This document shows positions 8,583 to 17,225 of a stretch of 64,000 bases of DNA, piece by piece. The position numbers and the translations under genes are program-made. The notes under the pieces were generated by a model. That model made no database searches. It worked only from the letters and a program-made list of their open reading frames with translations, and had not been told where the DNA came from. The stretch comes from Naasia sp. GTDB lineage: Bacteria > Actinomycetota > Actinomycetes > Actinomycetales > Microbacteriaceae. Every line of letters starts with the position of its first letter. Within the stretch, counting starts at the first letter, position 1. The stretch lies in NCBI RefSeq assembly GCF_025465545.1, contig NZ_JAODMK010000015.1, positions 1-64,000 of the forward strand, in the 5' to 3' direction.

Positions 8583-9218
8583 ATGAAGGTCACCAAGCTC
8601 GAACACGCGGCTCTCCTCATCGAAGCCTCCGGCAAGACGCTTCTCATCGATCCGGGCTCCCTCACCACCCCGGTCACCGAGCCGGGCCAGGCGGTGGCCA
8701 TCGTGATCACCCACGAGCACGCCGATCACTGGAGCCCCGACCAGCTCAACCGGATCCTCTCGAAGGTGCCGCGCGTGCCGATCTACGGTCCAGCTGGGGT
8801 GGCCGCCGCAGCGGAGGGCTTCGACGTCATCGTCGTCGCCGAGGGCGACACGATCGAGGCCGACCCATTCACCCTGCAGTTCTTCGGCAGCGCCCACGCC
8901 GAGATCCATCACACCGTCCCGGTGCCGGGCAACGTGGGCGTGCTCGTCAACGACCGCCTCTTCTACCCGGGCGATGCGTTCACCGTCCCCGGGGTTCCGG
9001 TCGACACCCTCGCGGTGCCGGCGTCGGCGCCCTGGATGAAGCTCGGCGAGGCGATGGACTACCTCGCCGAGGTGGCGCCGAAGCGGGCCTTCCCCACCCA
9101 CGACATGCTGCTCTCGGCCGCCGGACGTGGCCTGCACAACGCGCGCCTCGCCGAGGCGATGGCCGCAGCCGGCGGCGAGTACCTGCCTCTCGAGCCCGGT
9201 CAATCGATCGACATCTAG
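8583..9218 (+). CDS. Metallo-beta-lactamase-fold hydrolase (UlaG-like)
   Basis: Small MBL-fold protein of 211 aa. The metal-binding motif reads THEHADHWSPDQL near residue 47 (HxHxDH), with a later His in HAEIHHTVPVPGN, an Asp in LFYPGDAFTVPG, and His in FPTHDMLL. Proteins of this short type resemble UlaG-like hydrolases, but the substrate is unknown. The ATG at 8583 is the only sensible start, since KLEHAALLIEASGKTLLIDP is the fold's first strand pair. It converges on modC with 13 bp between stops. Confidence 0.86.
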   Translation: MKVTKLEHAALLIEASGKTLLIDPGSLTTPVTEPGQAVAIVITHEHADHWSPDQLNRILSKVPRVPIYGPAGVAAAAEGFDVIVVAEGDTIEADPFTLQFFGSAHAEIHHTVPVPGNVGVLVNDRLFYPGDAFTVPGVPVDTLAVPASAPWMKLGEAMDYLAEVAPKRAFPTHDMLLSAAGRGLHNARLAEAMAAAGGEYLPLEPGQSIDI

Positions 9219-9231
9219 GCCGGGGCGCCGC

Positions 9232-9951
9232 TCAGCCGGGGAACATGGCCGCCACGTAGGAGCTCGCGGGCGATGCGCGCAGGGCTTCCGGCGTGCCCCG
9301 CTGGACGACCCGGCCCCGCTCCAGGATCACGATGTCGTCGGCCAGCGCCACCGCGTCCGCCGGATCGTGGGTGACCAGCACGGTGCAGCCGCGGTGAGCC
9401 GACAGCCGCACGGCGAGGTCGGCCCGCACCTCGTCGCGCACCTCCGCGTCCAGCGCCGCGAGCGGCTCGTCGAGGAGCAGCAGCTGCGGCGAGGGGGCCA
9501 GGGCGCGCGCGAGCGCCGCCCGCTGCGCCTCGCCGCCCGAGATCTCGCGCGGTCTCGAGCCGCCGATCCGCTCGATCCGCAGCAGCCGCAGCCACTCCTC
9601 TGCCGCGGCGAGCGCGGCGCGGCGCGGCATCCCCCGGGCGCGCAGCCCGAACGCCACGTTCTCGAGCACGGTCAGGTGCGGGAACAGCAGGGAGTCCTGG
9701 AAGACCCAGCCGATCGATCGCCGGCTGATGTCGACGTCGATGCGCCGCTGCACGTCGGAGAGCGTGGCGCTTCCGAGCCGCACGAAGCCCTGCTCGAGAG
9801 GCTCTCCTCCGGCGAGCGCGGCGAGGGCCGTGCTCTTGCCCGCTCCATTGGGGCCGAGCACGGCGAGGACCTGTCCTTCGGCCACGTCGAGCTCCAGATC
9901 CACCCGGAAGCTCGGCCGGGCGACCACGACGTGCGCCTGCAGCCGGGTCAC
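9232..9951 (-). CDS. modC: Molybdate ABC transporter ATP-binding protein (short form)
   Basis: ATPase of the molybdate importer, 239 aa. Walker A is LGPNGAGKSTALAAL, the Q-loop is VFQDSLLFPHLTV, the signature ISGGEAQRAALARAL and Walker B LLLLDEPLAALDAEV, followed by the switch His in LVTHD. The protein stops just after the nucleotide-binding domain, so the C-terminal molybdate-binding TOBE domain of classical ModC (about 350 aa) is absent. A Mop domain is instead encoded separately at the head of this operon. The GTG start overlaps the modB stop (GTGA). Order of transcription is regulator, modA, modB, modC. Confidence 0.93.
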   Translation of the reverse strand: MTRLQAHVVVARPSFRVDLELDVAEGQVLAVLGPNGAGKSTALAALAGGEPLEQGFVRLGSATLSDVQRRIDVDISRRSIGWVFQDSLLFPHLTVLENVAFGLRARGMPRRAALAAAEEWLRLLRIERIGGSRPREISGGEAQRAALARALAPSPQLLLLDEPLAALDAEVRDEVRADLAVRLSAHRGCTVLVTHDPADAVALADDIVILERGRVVQRGTPEALRASPASSYVAAMFPG

Positions 9952-10724
9952 GCGCTCCCCCGCAGCCAGCGATCCCGAAGGCTCACGATCACGATCAGCG
10001 ACACGGCGAGCAGCAGGAGCGCGAGGACGATCGCCGAGTCCGGATCGGACTGCAGGCCGAGATAGGCGGCGATCGGCAGGGTCCGCGTCACACCGGGGAG
10101 GCTGCCCGCGAAGGTGATCGTCGCACCGAACTCGCCGAGGGCCCGGGTGAAGCAGAGCACGGCGCCGGAGGCGATCCCGGGAGCGACGAGCGGCAGCGTC
10201 ACTCGCCGGAACGCGTACCAGCGGGAGGCGCCGAGGGCGGCCGCCACCACGTCGAATCGCCGTCCGGTCGCCCGCACCGCCCCCTCCACCGCGAGCACGA
10301 GGAACGGCATCGACACGAAGGTCTGCGCCAGCACCACGGCCGGGGTGCTGAACGGCACGGTCACACCGAACAGCTGCTCCAGCGGCCGGCCGAGCAGGCC
10401 CTGCCTGCCGAGGAGCAGCAGCAGGGCGATGCCGCCGACCACCGGCGGCAGGACGAGCGGCACGGTAACGACGGCGCGGACGACTCGACGCAGGGGTGCG
10501 GGCCAGCCGTCGGAGCCGGCCAGCACGACCGCGAGCGGGATGCCGAACAGCAGGCAGAGCGCCGTGGTGGTGAGCCCCGTCGTCACCGACAGGCCGAGCG
10601 CCGGCAGGGAGCCCGCGACGAGTTCGGGCACGGAGGGCCACGGTGCGCGGGCGATCAGCGCGACGAGGGGGAGCACCAGGAAGGCGAGCGCGAGCGCGGC
10701 CGGAATCCACAGCCCCCGCGGCAT
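9948..10724 (-). CDS. modB: Molybdate ABC transporter permease
   Basis: Inner-membrane permease of 258 aa with about six hydrophobic helices. The binding-protein-dependent transport signature is visible around AALGASRWYAFRRVTLPLVA (EAA loop that docks on ModC), followed by ALGEFGATITFAGSLPGVT, which is highly typical of ModB/CysT permeases. The ATG at 10724 gives MPRGLWIPAALALAFLVLPL and starts 19 bp after the modA stop. A TTG at 10757, overlapping modA, is an alternative start. It is translationally coupled to modC. Confidence 0.92.
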   Translation of the reverse strand: MPRGLWIPAALALAFLVLPLVALIARAPWPSVPELVAGSLPALGLSVTTGLTTTALCLLFGIPLAVVLAGSDGWPAPLRRVVRAVVTVPLVLPPVVGGIALLLLLGRQGLLGRPLEQLFGVTVPFSTPAVVLAQTFVSMPFLVLAVEGAVRATGRRFDVVAAALGASRWYAFRRVTLPLVAPGIASGAVLCFTRALGEFGATITFAGSLPGVTRTLPIAAYLGLQSDPDSAIVLALLLLAVSLIVIVSLRDRWLRGSA

Positions 10725-10743
10725 CCGCCCCGCGAACGCGGCA

Positions 10744-11544
10744 CTACGGCGCGGCAAAGCCCGCCTCCCGCAGGGCGTCCTGGCCGGATCCTCGTACGAG
10801 GGCGACGAACTGCTCGGCGAGCGCCGGGTGCTGGGCGCCCGCGAGGACCGCGATCGGATAGTCGGTCGTCGCGTTCTGAGCGTCGGGGATCGGGACGCCG
10901 ACGACGGCGCCTCCCGCGGCGAGCACATCGGTGCGATAGACGATGCCCGCGTCCACCTCCCCGAGCCGCACCTTGGTGAGCACCGATGTGACACCCTGCT
11001 CCAGCGTGTCCGGATCGGGGCTCACCCCCGCCCTGGTGAGGGCAGCGGCCGCGCTCGCTCCGCAGGGCACCTCGGGCGCGCAGAGGGCGAGGAGCAGGCC
11101 GGCCTTCGAGAAGTCGGCCAGGCCTGCCACCTGTCCCGGGTTGCCGGGAGGAACGGCGATCTCGAGGCTGTTGCGGGCGAACACCTGCGCGGGAGCGGCG
11201 AGCAGCCCGGCATCGGCGACCGTCGCCATGGTGGCGTCGCTGGCCGTGGCGAGGATGTCCGCGGGAGCGCCGGACAGGATCTGCTGGGCGAGCTCCGCGC
11301 TCCCGGCCGCGTTCAGCACGACGGTCACGCCGGGGTGCGCCTCCTCGAACTGCCGGCCGAGGGCGTCGAACGAGTCGGTGAGCGACGCGGCGGCGAAGAC
11401 GCTGAGCGTTGCGGTCGACGCGCTGGCGGGTGCCGATCCGGCCGGCGCCGATCCTGCCGGCGGGGAGCAGCCGCACAGCAGGACGAGGAGCACCGACGCG
11501 GCGGATGCGGGTGCCGCCGCGCGCCGCCGGGCGGCCCGAGTCAC
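10744..11544 (-). CDS. modA: Molybdate-binding lipoprotein of the ModABC importer
   Basis: Substrate-binding protein of 266 aa. An N-terminal signal with lipobox LLVLLCGC predicts a lipoprotein anchored outside the membrane. The mature part starts TATLSVFAAASLTDSFDALG, the ModA signature, and continues with NAAGSAELAQQILSGAPADI, VDAGIVYRTDVLAAG and DYPIAVLAGAQHP. Ser and Ala backbone positions in these loops bind the oxyanion in characterised ModA proteins. The start is GTG at 11544, overlapping the stop of the upstream regulator (GTGA). Tungstate could also be bound; the sequence does not distinguish. Confidence 0.94.
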   Translation of the reverse strand: MTRAARRRAAAPASAASVLLVLLCGCSPPAGSAPAGSAPASASTATLSVFAAASLTDSFDALGRQFEEAHPGVTVVLNAAGSAELAQQILSGAPADILATASDATMATVADAGLLAAPAQVFARNSLEIAVPPGNPGQVAGLADFSKAGLLLALCAPEVPCGASAAAALTRAGVSPDPDTLEQGVTSVLTKVRLGEVDAGIVYRTDVLAAGGAVVGVPIPDAQNATTDYPIAVLAGAQHPALAEQFVALVRGSGQDALREAGFAAP

Positions 11545-11960
11545 CGAGTCCCGCGGGGCGGTTCGGTCTCGATCACGACGGTGGTCGCCTTGACGCTCGC
11601 CGCCGCGATCCGGCCAGGCTCCAGCTCGAGCTCGTCGGCGGCCTCGCGGCTCATCAGGGAGACGATGCGGAAGGGGCCCGCCTGCAGCTCCACCTGGGCC
11701 ATCACCCCGTCCCGCTCCACGCGGGTGACGATGCCGGGGATGCGGTTGCGCGCGGAGCTGCCCGCCTTGGGCCGGGCGGCGGCCAGTGGGGACTCCTCCG
11801 CGATCTCACGGGCGAGCGTCGCCAGCTCGGCGCCGTCGACCGTGAGGCGCCGCCCCTCGGCATGCAGTTCGATGCGGCCGCTCTCACCCCAGCGCCGCAG
11901 GGTGTCGTCGCTCACGCCGAGCAGGGCGGCGGCCTCGCTCACCCGGATCCTCGGTACCAT
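11541..11960 (-). CDS. HTH-Mop molybdate-responsive regulator
   Basis: Probable molybdate-sensing regulator of 139 aa. Residues 4-50 form an excisionase/MerR-like helix-turn-helix (RVSEAAALLGVSDDTLRRWG), and residues about 70-135 form one Mop/TOBE domain (ARNRIPGIVTRVERDGVMAQ, then VSLMSREAADELELEPG). This is not the E. coli ModE layout (winged helix plus two Mop domains) but an actinobacterial equivalent. The ATG at 11960 is preferred over the adjoining GTG because AAGGAGG lies seven bases in front. It heads the modABC operon and is divergent from the cofactor operon, so it could control both. Confidence 0.82.
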   Translation of the reverse strand: MVPRIRVSEAAALLGVSDDTLRRWGESGRIELHAEGRRLTVDGAELATLAREIAEESPLAAARPKAGSSARNRIPGIVTRVERDGVMAQVELQAGPFRIVSLMSREAADELELEPGRIAAASVKATTVVIETEPPRGTR

Positions 11961-11989
11961 CACAGCCCCTCCTTGCGCCGCTTGTGCGT

Positions 11990-12008
11990 CGATTCCGCAA
12001 CTTTATCG
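11990..12008. promoter_or_regulatory. Candidate operator between the mod and moe/moa operons
   Basis: The 87-bp divergent spacer holds CGATTCCGCAACTTTATCG, a dyad with CGAT/ATCG ends. It is close to both start codons and is the only AT-richer stretch in the spacer. It is a plausible site for the HTH-Mop regulator; evidence is position and symmetry only. Confidence 0.3.
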
Positions 12009-12047
12009 CCGCAGGTGCGGTTGATGCAGGAGTGGCAGAATTCGGGG

Positions 12048-13166
12048 ATGGCTTCCCTCCCCGGCCCCGTGCCGCTGCGCTTCCTGCGGCAGGCGACCCT
12101 TCCGGGGTTCGGAGCGCCCGCGCAGCAGCGCCTCGAGCAGGCCCGGGTGCTCGTGATCGGTGCGGGCGGGCTGGGCAGCGCCGTGCTGCCGATGCTCGCC
12201 GCGGCCGGCATCGGCACGCTCGGCATCGTCGACGACGACCTGGTCGAGACGACGAATCTGCACCGTCAGACGCTGCACTCCCCCGCCGACGTCGGGCGAC
12301 TCAAGGTGGACTCGGCCGCCGACCGGCTGCTGCCGATCGCGGCGGGCGCCGTCACGCTGCACCCCGTGCGCTTCGAGCCGCACAACGCGGCGGACCTCGC
12401 GCGCGCCTACGACCTGATCGTGGACGGCAGCGACAACTTCGAGACGCGCTATCTCGCCAACGATGTGGCCCGGGCGCTGGGCCTGCCGCTCGTCTGGGGT
12501 GCGGTGTCCCAGTTCGGCGGACACGTGGGCGCCGTGCTCGGCGACGGCGGCCCCGACTACCGTGACCTCTTCCCCGTGCCGCCGGACCCGTCGAGCGTGC
12601 TGACCTGCGCCGACGGCGGCGTGCTGCCCTCGGTCTGCGGCGTCATCGGCTCGCTGATGGCCACCGAGGTGCTGAAGCTGCTCACCGGCATCGGCGAGCC
12701 GCTCGTCGGCCGCATCACCAGCTACGACGCACTCACCGGCCGCATGCGGGAGGTCGCCTTCCAGGCCGATCCCGAGCGCGCCATGCGTGCTTCCACCACC
12801 GAGCCATCCCAGGAGGAGCCCATGCAGAACCCCACCGACGGCGCAGCCCAGCAGGACGAGCTGGACGCGCAGGAGCTCGCAGACCTGCTCGCCTCAGGGC
12901 GCCCGCTGCAGCTCGTCGACGTGCGGGAGCCGTGGGAGGCCGAGATCGTCTCGCTGCCCGGCTCGGTGCTGCTGCCCCTCGGCGGCCTCGGCGGCCGCCT
13001 GGACGAGCTCGACCCGGAGGTGCCGATCGTCGCCTACTGCCACCACGGCGCGCGCTCGGAGCGCGCACTGCAGATGCTGCGCGGCGCGGGACTGCCGGCG
13101 CGTCACCTCGCCGGCGGCATCGATGCATACAGCCGCACGGTCGATCCCTCCCTCGCCCGGTACTGA
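12048..13166 (+). CDS. MoeB/ThiF-type adenylyltransferase fused to a rhodanese domain (MoeZ-like)
   Basis: Activates the C-terminal glycine of MoaD by adenylation and supplies sulfur for molybdopterin synthesis; 372 aa. Residues about 10-240 are the E1-like domain with GAGGLGSAVLPMLAAAG, DDDLVETTNLHRQTLH, VDGSDNFETRYLANDV and TCADGGVLPSVCGVIGSL. Residues about 275-370 form a rhodanese domain with active-site Cys in VAYCHHGARSERALQML. This matches MoeZ/MoeBR of actinobacteria, which can also serve other sulfur carriers. The ATG at 12048 is used; an in-frame ATG at 12024 is possible. It starts the moe/moa operon, with moeA two bases after its stop. Confidence 0.9.
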   Translation: MASLPGPVPLRFLRQATLPGFGAPAQQRLEQARVLVIGAGGLGSAVLPMLAAAGIGTLGIVDDDLVETTNLHRQTLHSPADVGRLKVDSAADRLLPIAAGAVTLHPVRFEPHNAADLARAYDLIVDGSDNFETRYLANDVARALGLPLVWGAVSQFGGHVGAVLGDGGPDYRDLFPVPPDPSSVLTCADGGVLPSVCGVIGSLMATEVLKLLTGIGEPLVGRITSYDALTGRMREVAFQADPERAMRASTTEPSQEEPMQNPTDGAAQQDELDAQELADLLASGRPLQLVDVREPWEAEIVSLPGSVLLPLGGLGGRLDELDPEVPIVAYCHHGARSERALQMLRGAGLPARHLAGGIDAYSRTVDPSLARY

Positions 13167-13167
13167 G

Positions 13168-14367
13168 ATGGCTCGGCGCAGCGTCGAGGAGCACGCGGCG
13201 GCCGTCCGTGCGCTGCTCGAGCCCCTGCTGTCCCGGCCTGCCGAGGCAGTCCCGCTCGCCGAGGCGCTCGGGCGGTGCACCGCGGAGGAGGTCCTCTCAC
13301 CGGTCGACCTGCCCCTGTTCCGCAACTCGCAGATGGACGGCTTCGCCGTGCGCGCATCGGACGCGCGCTCGGCCGGCGCGCAGAGCCCGGTCACGCTCCC
13401 GCTCGGCGAGGTGATCCCGGCCGGCCCCGGCGTGCCCGCCCCGCTGCAGCCCGGCACCGCGGTGCGCATCATGACGGGGGCGCTAGTCCCCCACGGCGCG
13501 GATGCCATCGTGCGGGTCGAGGACACCACCTCCTCCGGCGGCCGGGTCACCCTGCTGCATTCGCCGGCCCCCGGCGAGCACGTGCGCGAAGCCGGCAGCG
13601 ACGTGCCGGCGGGCGGACGCCTGCTCGCCGCCGGAACGCTGCTCGCCCCGCGGCACTTGGCCGCCCTCGCCGCAGCCGGGCTCGGCGCCGTGACCGTCCG
13701 CTCCCGCGTGCGCGTCGCGGTGCTGACGACCGGATCGGAGCTGATCGACGCGGGAGCGCGCCCGGAACCCGGCCAGATCTTCGACGCGAACTCGATCGCC
13801 CTGCGCGCCGCCTGCGAGGAGGCCGGCGCCGAGGTCGTCCTCACCGGCAGGACCGCCGACGACCCGGAGGAGTTCCGCTCCCTCCTCGGCCGGGCCTGCC
13901 GGTCGGCGGAGCTGGTGCTCACCTCGGGCGGCATCTCCCAGGGCGACTACGAGGTGGTGCGGCAGGTGCTGGAGCCGGCCGGCGCCTGGGTGGGCGAGGT
14001 CGCGATGCAGCCCGGCGGACCGCAGGCCACGGCGCAGCTCGACGGCGTCCCGGTGCTCTGCTTCCCGGGCAATCCGGTGAGCACCCAGGTGTCCTTCGCG
14101 GTGTTCCTGCGCCCCCTGCTGCGCGGGGCGGCAGGGCTTCCCGATGCCGGCCCCGGCTCCGCGGTGCTCGCTGACGGATTCTGCTCGCCTGCCGGCAAGC
14201 GGCAGTACCGCCGGGGGCGCATGGACGAGAATGGCGCCGTGCACCTCATCGCCGGTCCCGGCTCCCATCTGGTCGCCGCCCTGGCCTCGTCCGACGTCCT
14301 CGTCGTGGCCGAACGGGACCGCACCGAGTTCGCCGCGGGCGAGACCGTGCCGGTGATCGCGCTGTGA
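13168..14367 (+). CDS. moeA: Molybdopterin molybdenumtransferase
   Basis: Inserts molybdate into adenylylated molybdopterin; 399 aa, normal family length. Visible are LPLFRNSQMDGFAVRASDA near residue 50, VRIMTGALVPHGADAIVRVE, GLGAVTVRSRVRVAVLTTGS, the MoaB-like motif LTSGGISQGDYEVVRQVL, and LCFPGNPVSTQVSF. The start ATG at 13168 overlaps the stop region of the preceding gene closely (two bases between). The stop overlaps the GTG of the MoaC-MogA gene, so translation is coupled. Confidence 0.95.
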   Translation: MARRSVEEHAAAVRALLEPLLSRPAEAVPLAEALGRCTAEEVLSPVDLPLFRNSQMDGFAVRASDARSAGAQSPVTLPLGEVIPAGPGVPAPLQPGTAVRIMTGALVPHGADAIVRVEDTTSSGGRVTLLHSPAPGEHVREAGSDVPAGGRLLAAGTLLAPRHLAALAAAGLGAVTVRSRVRVAVLTTGSELIDAGARPEPGQIFDANSIALRAACEEAGAEVVLTGRTADDPEEFRSLLGRACRSAELVLTSGGISQGDYEVVRQVLEPAGAWVGEVAMQPGGPQATAQLDGVPVLCFPGNPVSTQVSFAVFLRPLLRGAAGLPDAGPGSAVLADGFCSPAGKRQYRRGRMDENGAVHLIAGPGSHLVAALASSDVLVVAERDRTEFAAGETVPVIAL

Positions 14368-15356
14368 GCGAGCTCAGCCACCTCGACTCGGACGGCCGCG
14401 CGCGCATGGTGGATGTCGGCGGGAAGCCCGAGACGCGGCGGACCGCCACGGCGGAGGGGCGCCTCGAGACGACCGCGGCCGTGCTGCAGCTGGTCCGTGC
14501 GGATGGACTGCCGAAGGCCGACGTGCTGCCGACCGCGAGGATCGCTGCGATCGCGGGCGCCAAGCGGACCGCCGACCTCATCCCCCTCTGCCACCCCCTG
14601 CCGCTCGACTCGGTCAGCGTCGACTTCGACCTCGGCGAGCGATCGATCGGCGTGCGGGCGACCGCGTCCACGACCGGGCGCACCGGCGTGGAGATGGAGG
14701 CGCTCACCGCGGTCGCGGTGGCGGGCCTGACGCTGCACGACATGGTGAAGGCCGTCGACCCGGAGGCCACCATGACGGGAATCCGCCTGGTGGCGAAGTC
14801 GGGCGGCAAGCGGGGCGACTGGCGCCGATCGGACGCGGACGCGGTACAGGCATCGGCACCGAGCGAGCCGGCCGCCGTCCGTCCGGGAACCGCCGCCGTG
14901 CTGGTGTTCTCCACCCGCGGGGCCGCCGGAACCCGGGTGGACTCGACCGGTCCGCTGCTCGAGTCGGGTCTCACCGAGCTCGGGCTCGCGGTCGACCCGG
15001 TCGTGCTCGTGGCGGACGCCGACGCGGGCGCCGCGCTGAGCGCCGCCCTGGCCAGCCGTCCGGCAGTCGTGATCACGACCGGCGGGACGGGCACGTCGCC
15101 GACCGACCGCGCGCCGGAGGCCACCCGACCGCTGCTCGACCGGGAACTGCCGGGGGTGGCCGAGGCGATCCGGGCCCGCGGGCTGCGCAGCACCCCCACG
15201 GCCGCCCTCAGCCGGGCGGTCGCGGGCATCGCGAACGGCACCGTGGTCGTGAACCTCGCCGGCTCCCCGGACGCGGTTCGGGACGGTCTCGCCGTCCTCG
15301 CCGAGCTGCTGCCGCACCTGCTCGACCAGCTCGCCGGCAAGGACCACCGCGGATGA
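14364..15356 (+). CDS. Bifunctional MoaC-MogA/MoaB fusion for molybdenum cofactor synthesis
   Basis: Fusion of 330 aa. Residues 1-155 are MoaC (cyclic pyranopterin monophosphate synthase) with RMVDVGGKPETRRTATAEG, LIPLCHPLPLDSV and the C-terminal GVEMEALTAVAVAGLTLHDM and KSGGKRGDW. Residues about 175-325 are a MogA/MoaB molybdopterin adenylyltransferase with VITTGGTGTSPTDRAPEAT and VVNLAGSPDAVRDGL. An alanine- and proline-rich linker near 160-175 joins them. One polypeptide thus supplies an early and a late step, with MoeA acting after the MogA step. The GTG at 14364 overlaps moeA; the stop overlaps the moaE start. Confidence 0.93.
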   Translation: MSELSHLDSDGRARMVDVGGKPETRRTATAEGRLETTAAVLQLVRADGLPKADVLPTARIAAIAGAKRTADLIPLCHPLPLDSVSVDFDLGERSIGVRATASTTGRTGVEMEALTAVAVAGLTLHDMVKAVDPEATMTGIRLVAKSGGKRGDWRRSDADAVQASAPSEPAAVRPGTAAVLVFSTRGAAGTRVDSTGPLLESGLTELGLAVDPVVLVADADAGAALSAALASRPAVVITTGGTGTSPTDRAPEATRPLLDRELPGVAEAIRARGLRSTPTAALSRAVAGIANGTVVVNLAGSPDAVRDGLAVLAELLPHLLDQLAGKDHRG

Positions 15357-15766
15357 GCGTCGCCCTGGCCGCCGTGACCGAGCAGCCCATCGCGACCGCG
15401 GAGGTCGAACGGGCGGTGCTCACCGTCGCCGACGGCGCCCTGGTGACCTTCCGCGGCGTCGTCCGCGATGGCGACGACGGCCGGGCCGTCACCGCGCTCG
15501 ACTACTCCGCCCATCCCGAGGCCGAGCGCTTCCTCCAGGAGAGCTGCTCGCGGATCGCCTCGGCGACCGGGCTGACGGTGGCCGCCGTGCACCGGGTCGG
15601 TCCGCTCGCGATCGGCGACGTCGCCCTCGTCGCCGTCGTCGCCTCCCCGCACCGGGCGGAGGCGTTCGAGGCGTGCGCACGCCTCGTCGACGACATCAAG
15701 ACGAGTGTGCCGATCTGGAAGCGGCAGCACTACGCGGACGGCGTCTCCGACTGGGTCGGCCTCTGA
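15353..15766 (+). CDS. moaE: Molybdopterin synthase catalytic subunit
   Basis: Large subunit of molybdopterin synthase, 137 aa, which transfers sulfur from thiocarboxylated MoaD to the pterin precursor. Family landmarks are DGALVTFRGVVRDGDDGRAV, LDYSAHPEAER, HRVGPLAIGDVALVAVVASP and the C-terminal PIWKRQHYADGVSDWV, whose Lys corresponds to the catalytic lysine region of E. coli MoaE. It is the last gene of the rightward operon. The partner MoaD is encoded just beyond on the opposite strand, an unusual split of the two subunits. Confidence 0.95.
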   Translation: MSVALAAVTEQPIATAEVERAVLTVADGALVTFRGVVRDGDDGRAVTALDYSAHPEAERFLQESCSRIASATGLTVAAVHRVGPLAIGDVALVAVVASPHRAEAFEACARLVDDIKTSVPIWKRQHYADGVSDWVGL

Positions 15767-15818
15767 CCCGGGTCGGATGCCGGGCGCTGCGCACTCCGGA
15801 GCGCTCGGAGCCTCGGCC

Positions 15819-16064
15819 TCAGCCGCCGGCGAAGGGCGGCAGCACGTCGACCTGAACGCCGAGGGCCTGCTCCGGGCGGCGGCTGACCACGCCGTCGACG
15901 AGGAAGGACCCGTTCCGGAGCACCCGCGCCATGCCGGGTCCGTGCCGGGCGATGAGGTCCTCCTGCAGCCGACCGACCGTGGCCGGCTCGACGAGCACGC
16001 GCTCCTCCTCGACCCCTGCGCTCTCCGCGGCGGCCGCGAAGTAGCGCACCAGCACCTCAGCCAC
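15819..16064 (-). CDS. moaD: Molybdopterin synthase sulfur carrier subunit
   Basis: Ubiquitin-fold sulfur carrier of 81 aa ending in the obligatory double glycine ([10 protein letters not shown]). The C-terminal Gly is adenylylated by the MoeB-type protein and thiocarboxylated. Other family positions are [16 protein letters not shown] and NGSFLVDG. The ATG lies inside the last codons of moaA (8-bp overlap), so both are translated from one leftward transcript. It converges on moaE. Confidence 0.93.
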   Translation of the reverse strand: MAEVLVRYFAAAAESAGVEEERVLVEPATVGRLQEDLIARHGPGMARVLRNGSFLVDGVVSRRPEQALGVQVDVLPPFAGG

Positions 16065-17121
16065 CGATCGCCCCCATGCTGCGCACGGGCCGGGCGAACG
16101 AGTCGCCGTCGATGCCGTGGCCCGCCTTCTTGCCCCACATCGCGCCGCGCCACCAGTCGGCGATGGTGTCGTCGTCCGCGCCGCCGCGCAGCAGCGCGCG
16201 CAGGTCGGTCTCGTCGTCGCCGAACAGGCAGGACCGAACCGTGCCCTCCGCGGTGATCCGGGTGCGATCGCAGTCGCCGCAGAAGGAGCGGGACACGGAC
16301 GCGATGATCCCGACCGTCGCCGGCCCCTCGCCGACGAGCCACTCCTCGGCGGGTGCGGAGGGGTCCTCTCGGCCGATCGGGCTGAGCGGGAAGGATGCGC
16401 CGAGGACCGCGAGCAGCTCGGCGGCGTCCACCATCTGCTCTCGGCGCCAGAGCTGGTCGGCGTCGAGCGGCATCTCCTCGATGAAGCGCAGGCGGAAGCC
16501 CTCCCGCACCGCCCAGCCGAGCAGGGCGGGAGCGTCCTCGAGCGTCTCGCGCATGAGGACCGCGTTCACCTTCACGGGCGTGAGCCCGGCATCCCGGGCG
16601 CCCCGGACGCCGGCCAGCACCGCGGGAAGCCGGTCGCGGCGGGTGAGGGTGGCGAAGTGCTCCCGGTCGATCGTGTCGAGCGAGACGTTGACGCGGCTGA
16701 GCCCGGCGGCCTTCAACGCGGCGGCCTTCTTGTCGAGGCCGATGCCGTTGGTGGTCATCGAGAGCTGCACGCCCGGCGCGGCCTCGGCGGAGAGGCGGAC
16801 GATGTCGACGAGGTCCGCCCGGGTCAGCGGCTCGCCGCCGGTGAACCGCACCTCCCGGATGCCGAGGTCTCGCGCGCCGATGCCGACCAGCCGGCCGATC
16901 TCGGCCGCGGTCAGCAGATCCGACCGGGCGATGGAGGGCAGCCCCTCGGCCGGCATGCAGTAGGTGCAGCGCAGGGAGCACTTCTCGGTGATCGAGATGC
17001 GCACGTCGCGGGCGATTCGGCCGAACCGGTCGACGAGCTCGGGGACGTCGGGTCTGCCCGCGGTCGTCGGGCGCACGCGGGACGCCCGCAGGAGCGGGGT
17101 TCCGAGCGAGACCGCAGGCAT
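16057..17121 (-). CDS. moaA: GTP 3',8-cyclase (radical SAM)
   Basis: First enzyme of molybdenum cofactor synthesis, 354 aa. The radical-SAM cluster ligands are Cys48, Cys52 and Cys55 in [15 protein letters not shown]. The second cluster is CGDC followed 13 residues later by Cys in RSCLF. The GTP-binding RITAEG lies between them. [13 protein letters not shown] and [10 protein letters not shown] are further radical-SAM landmarks. The C-terminus ends MGAIGG, the double glycine that reaches the active site in characterised MoaA. ATG at 17121 is the start; it is divergent from the molybdoenzyme gene with about 100 bp between. Confidence 0.96.
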   Translation of the reverse strand: MPAVSLGTPLLRASRVRPTTAGRPDVPELVDRFGRIARDVRISITEKCSLRCTYCMPAEGLPSIARSDLLTAAEIGRLVGIGARDLGIREVRFTGGEPLTRADLVDIVRLSAEAAPGVQLSMTTNGIGLDKKAAALKAAGLSRVNVSLDTIDREHFATLTRRDRLPAVLAGVRGARDAGLTPVKVNAVLMRETLEDAPALLGWAVREGFRLRFIEEMPLDADQLWRREQMVDAAELLAVLGASFPLSPIGREDPSAPAEEWLVGEGPATVGIIASVSRSFCGDCDRTRITAEGTVRSCLFGDDETDLRALLRGGADDDTIADWWRGAMWGKKAGHGIDGDSFARPVRSMGAIGG

Positions 17122-17225
17122 GCGTCCAGACTACGCATCCGCGCCTGGGCCGCAGCCCCGGCGGGTGCTCCCCCGCCGGGCAACCGCGATAGCGTGGAGC
17201 CGAAAGCGGACGAGAGGCGGTTGCG

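Noticed and set aside
11541-11960. Classical ModE repressor
   Set aside because: It has an excisionase/MerR-like HTH and only one Mop domain, so the ModE symbol was not used.
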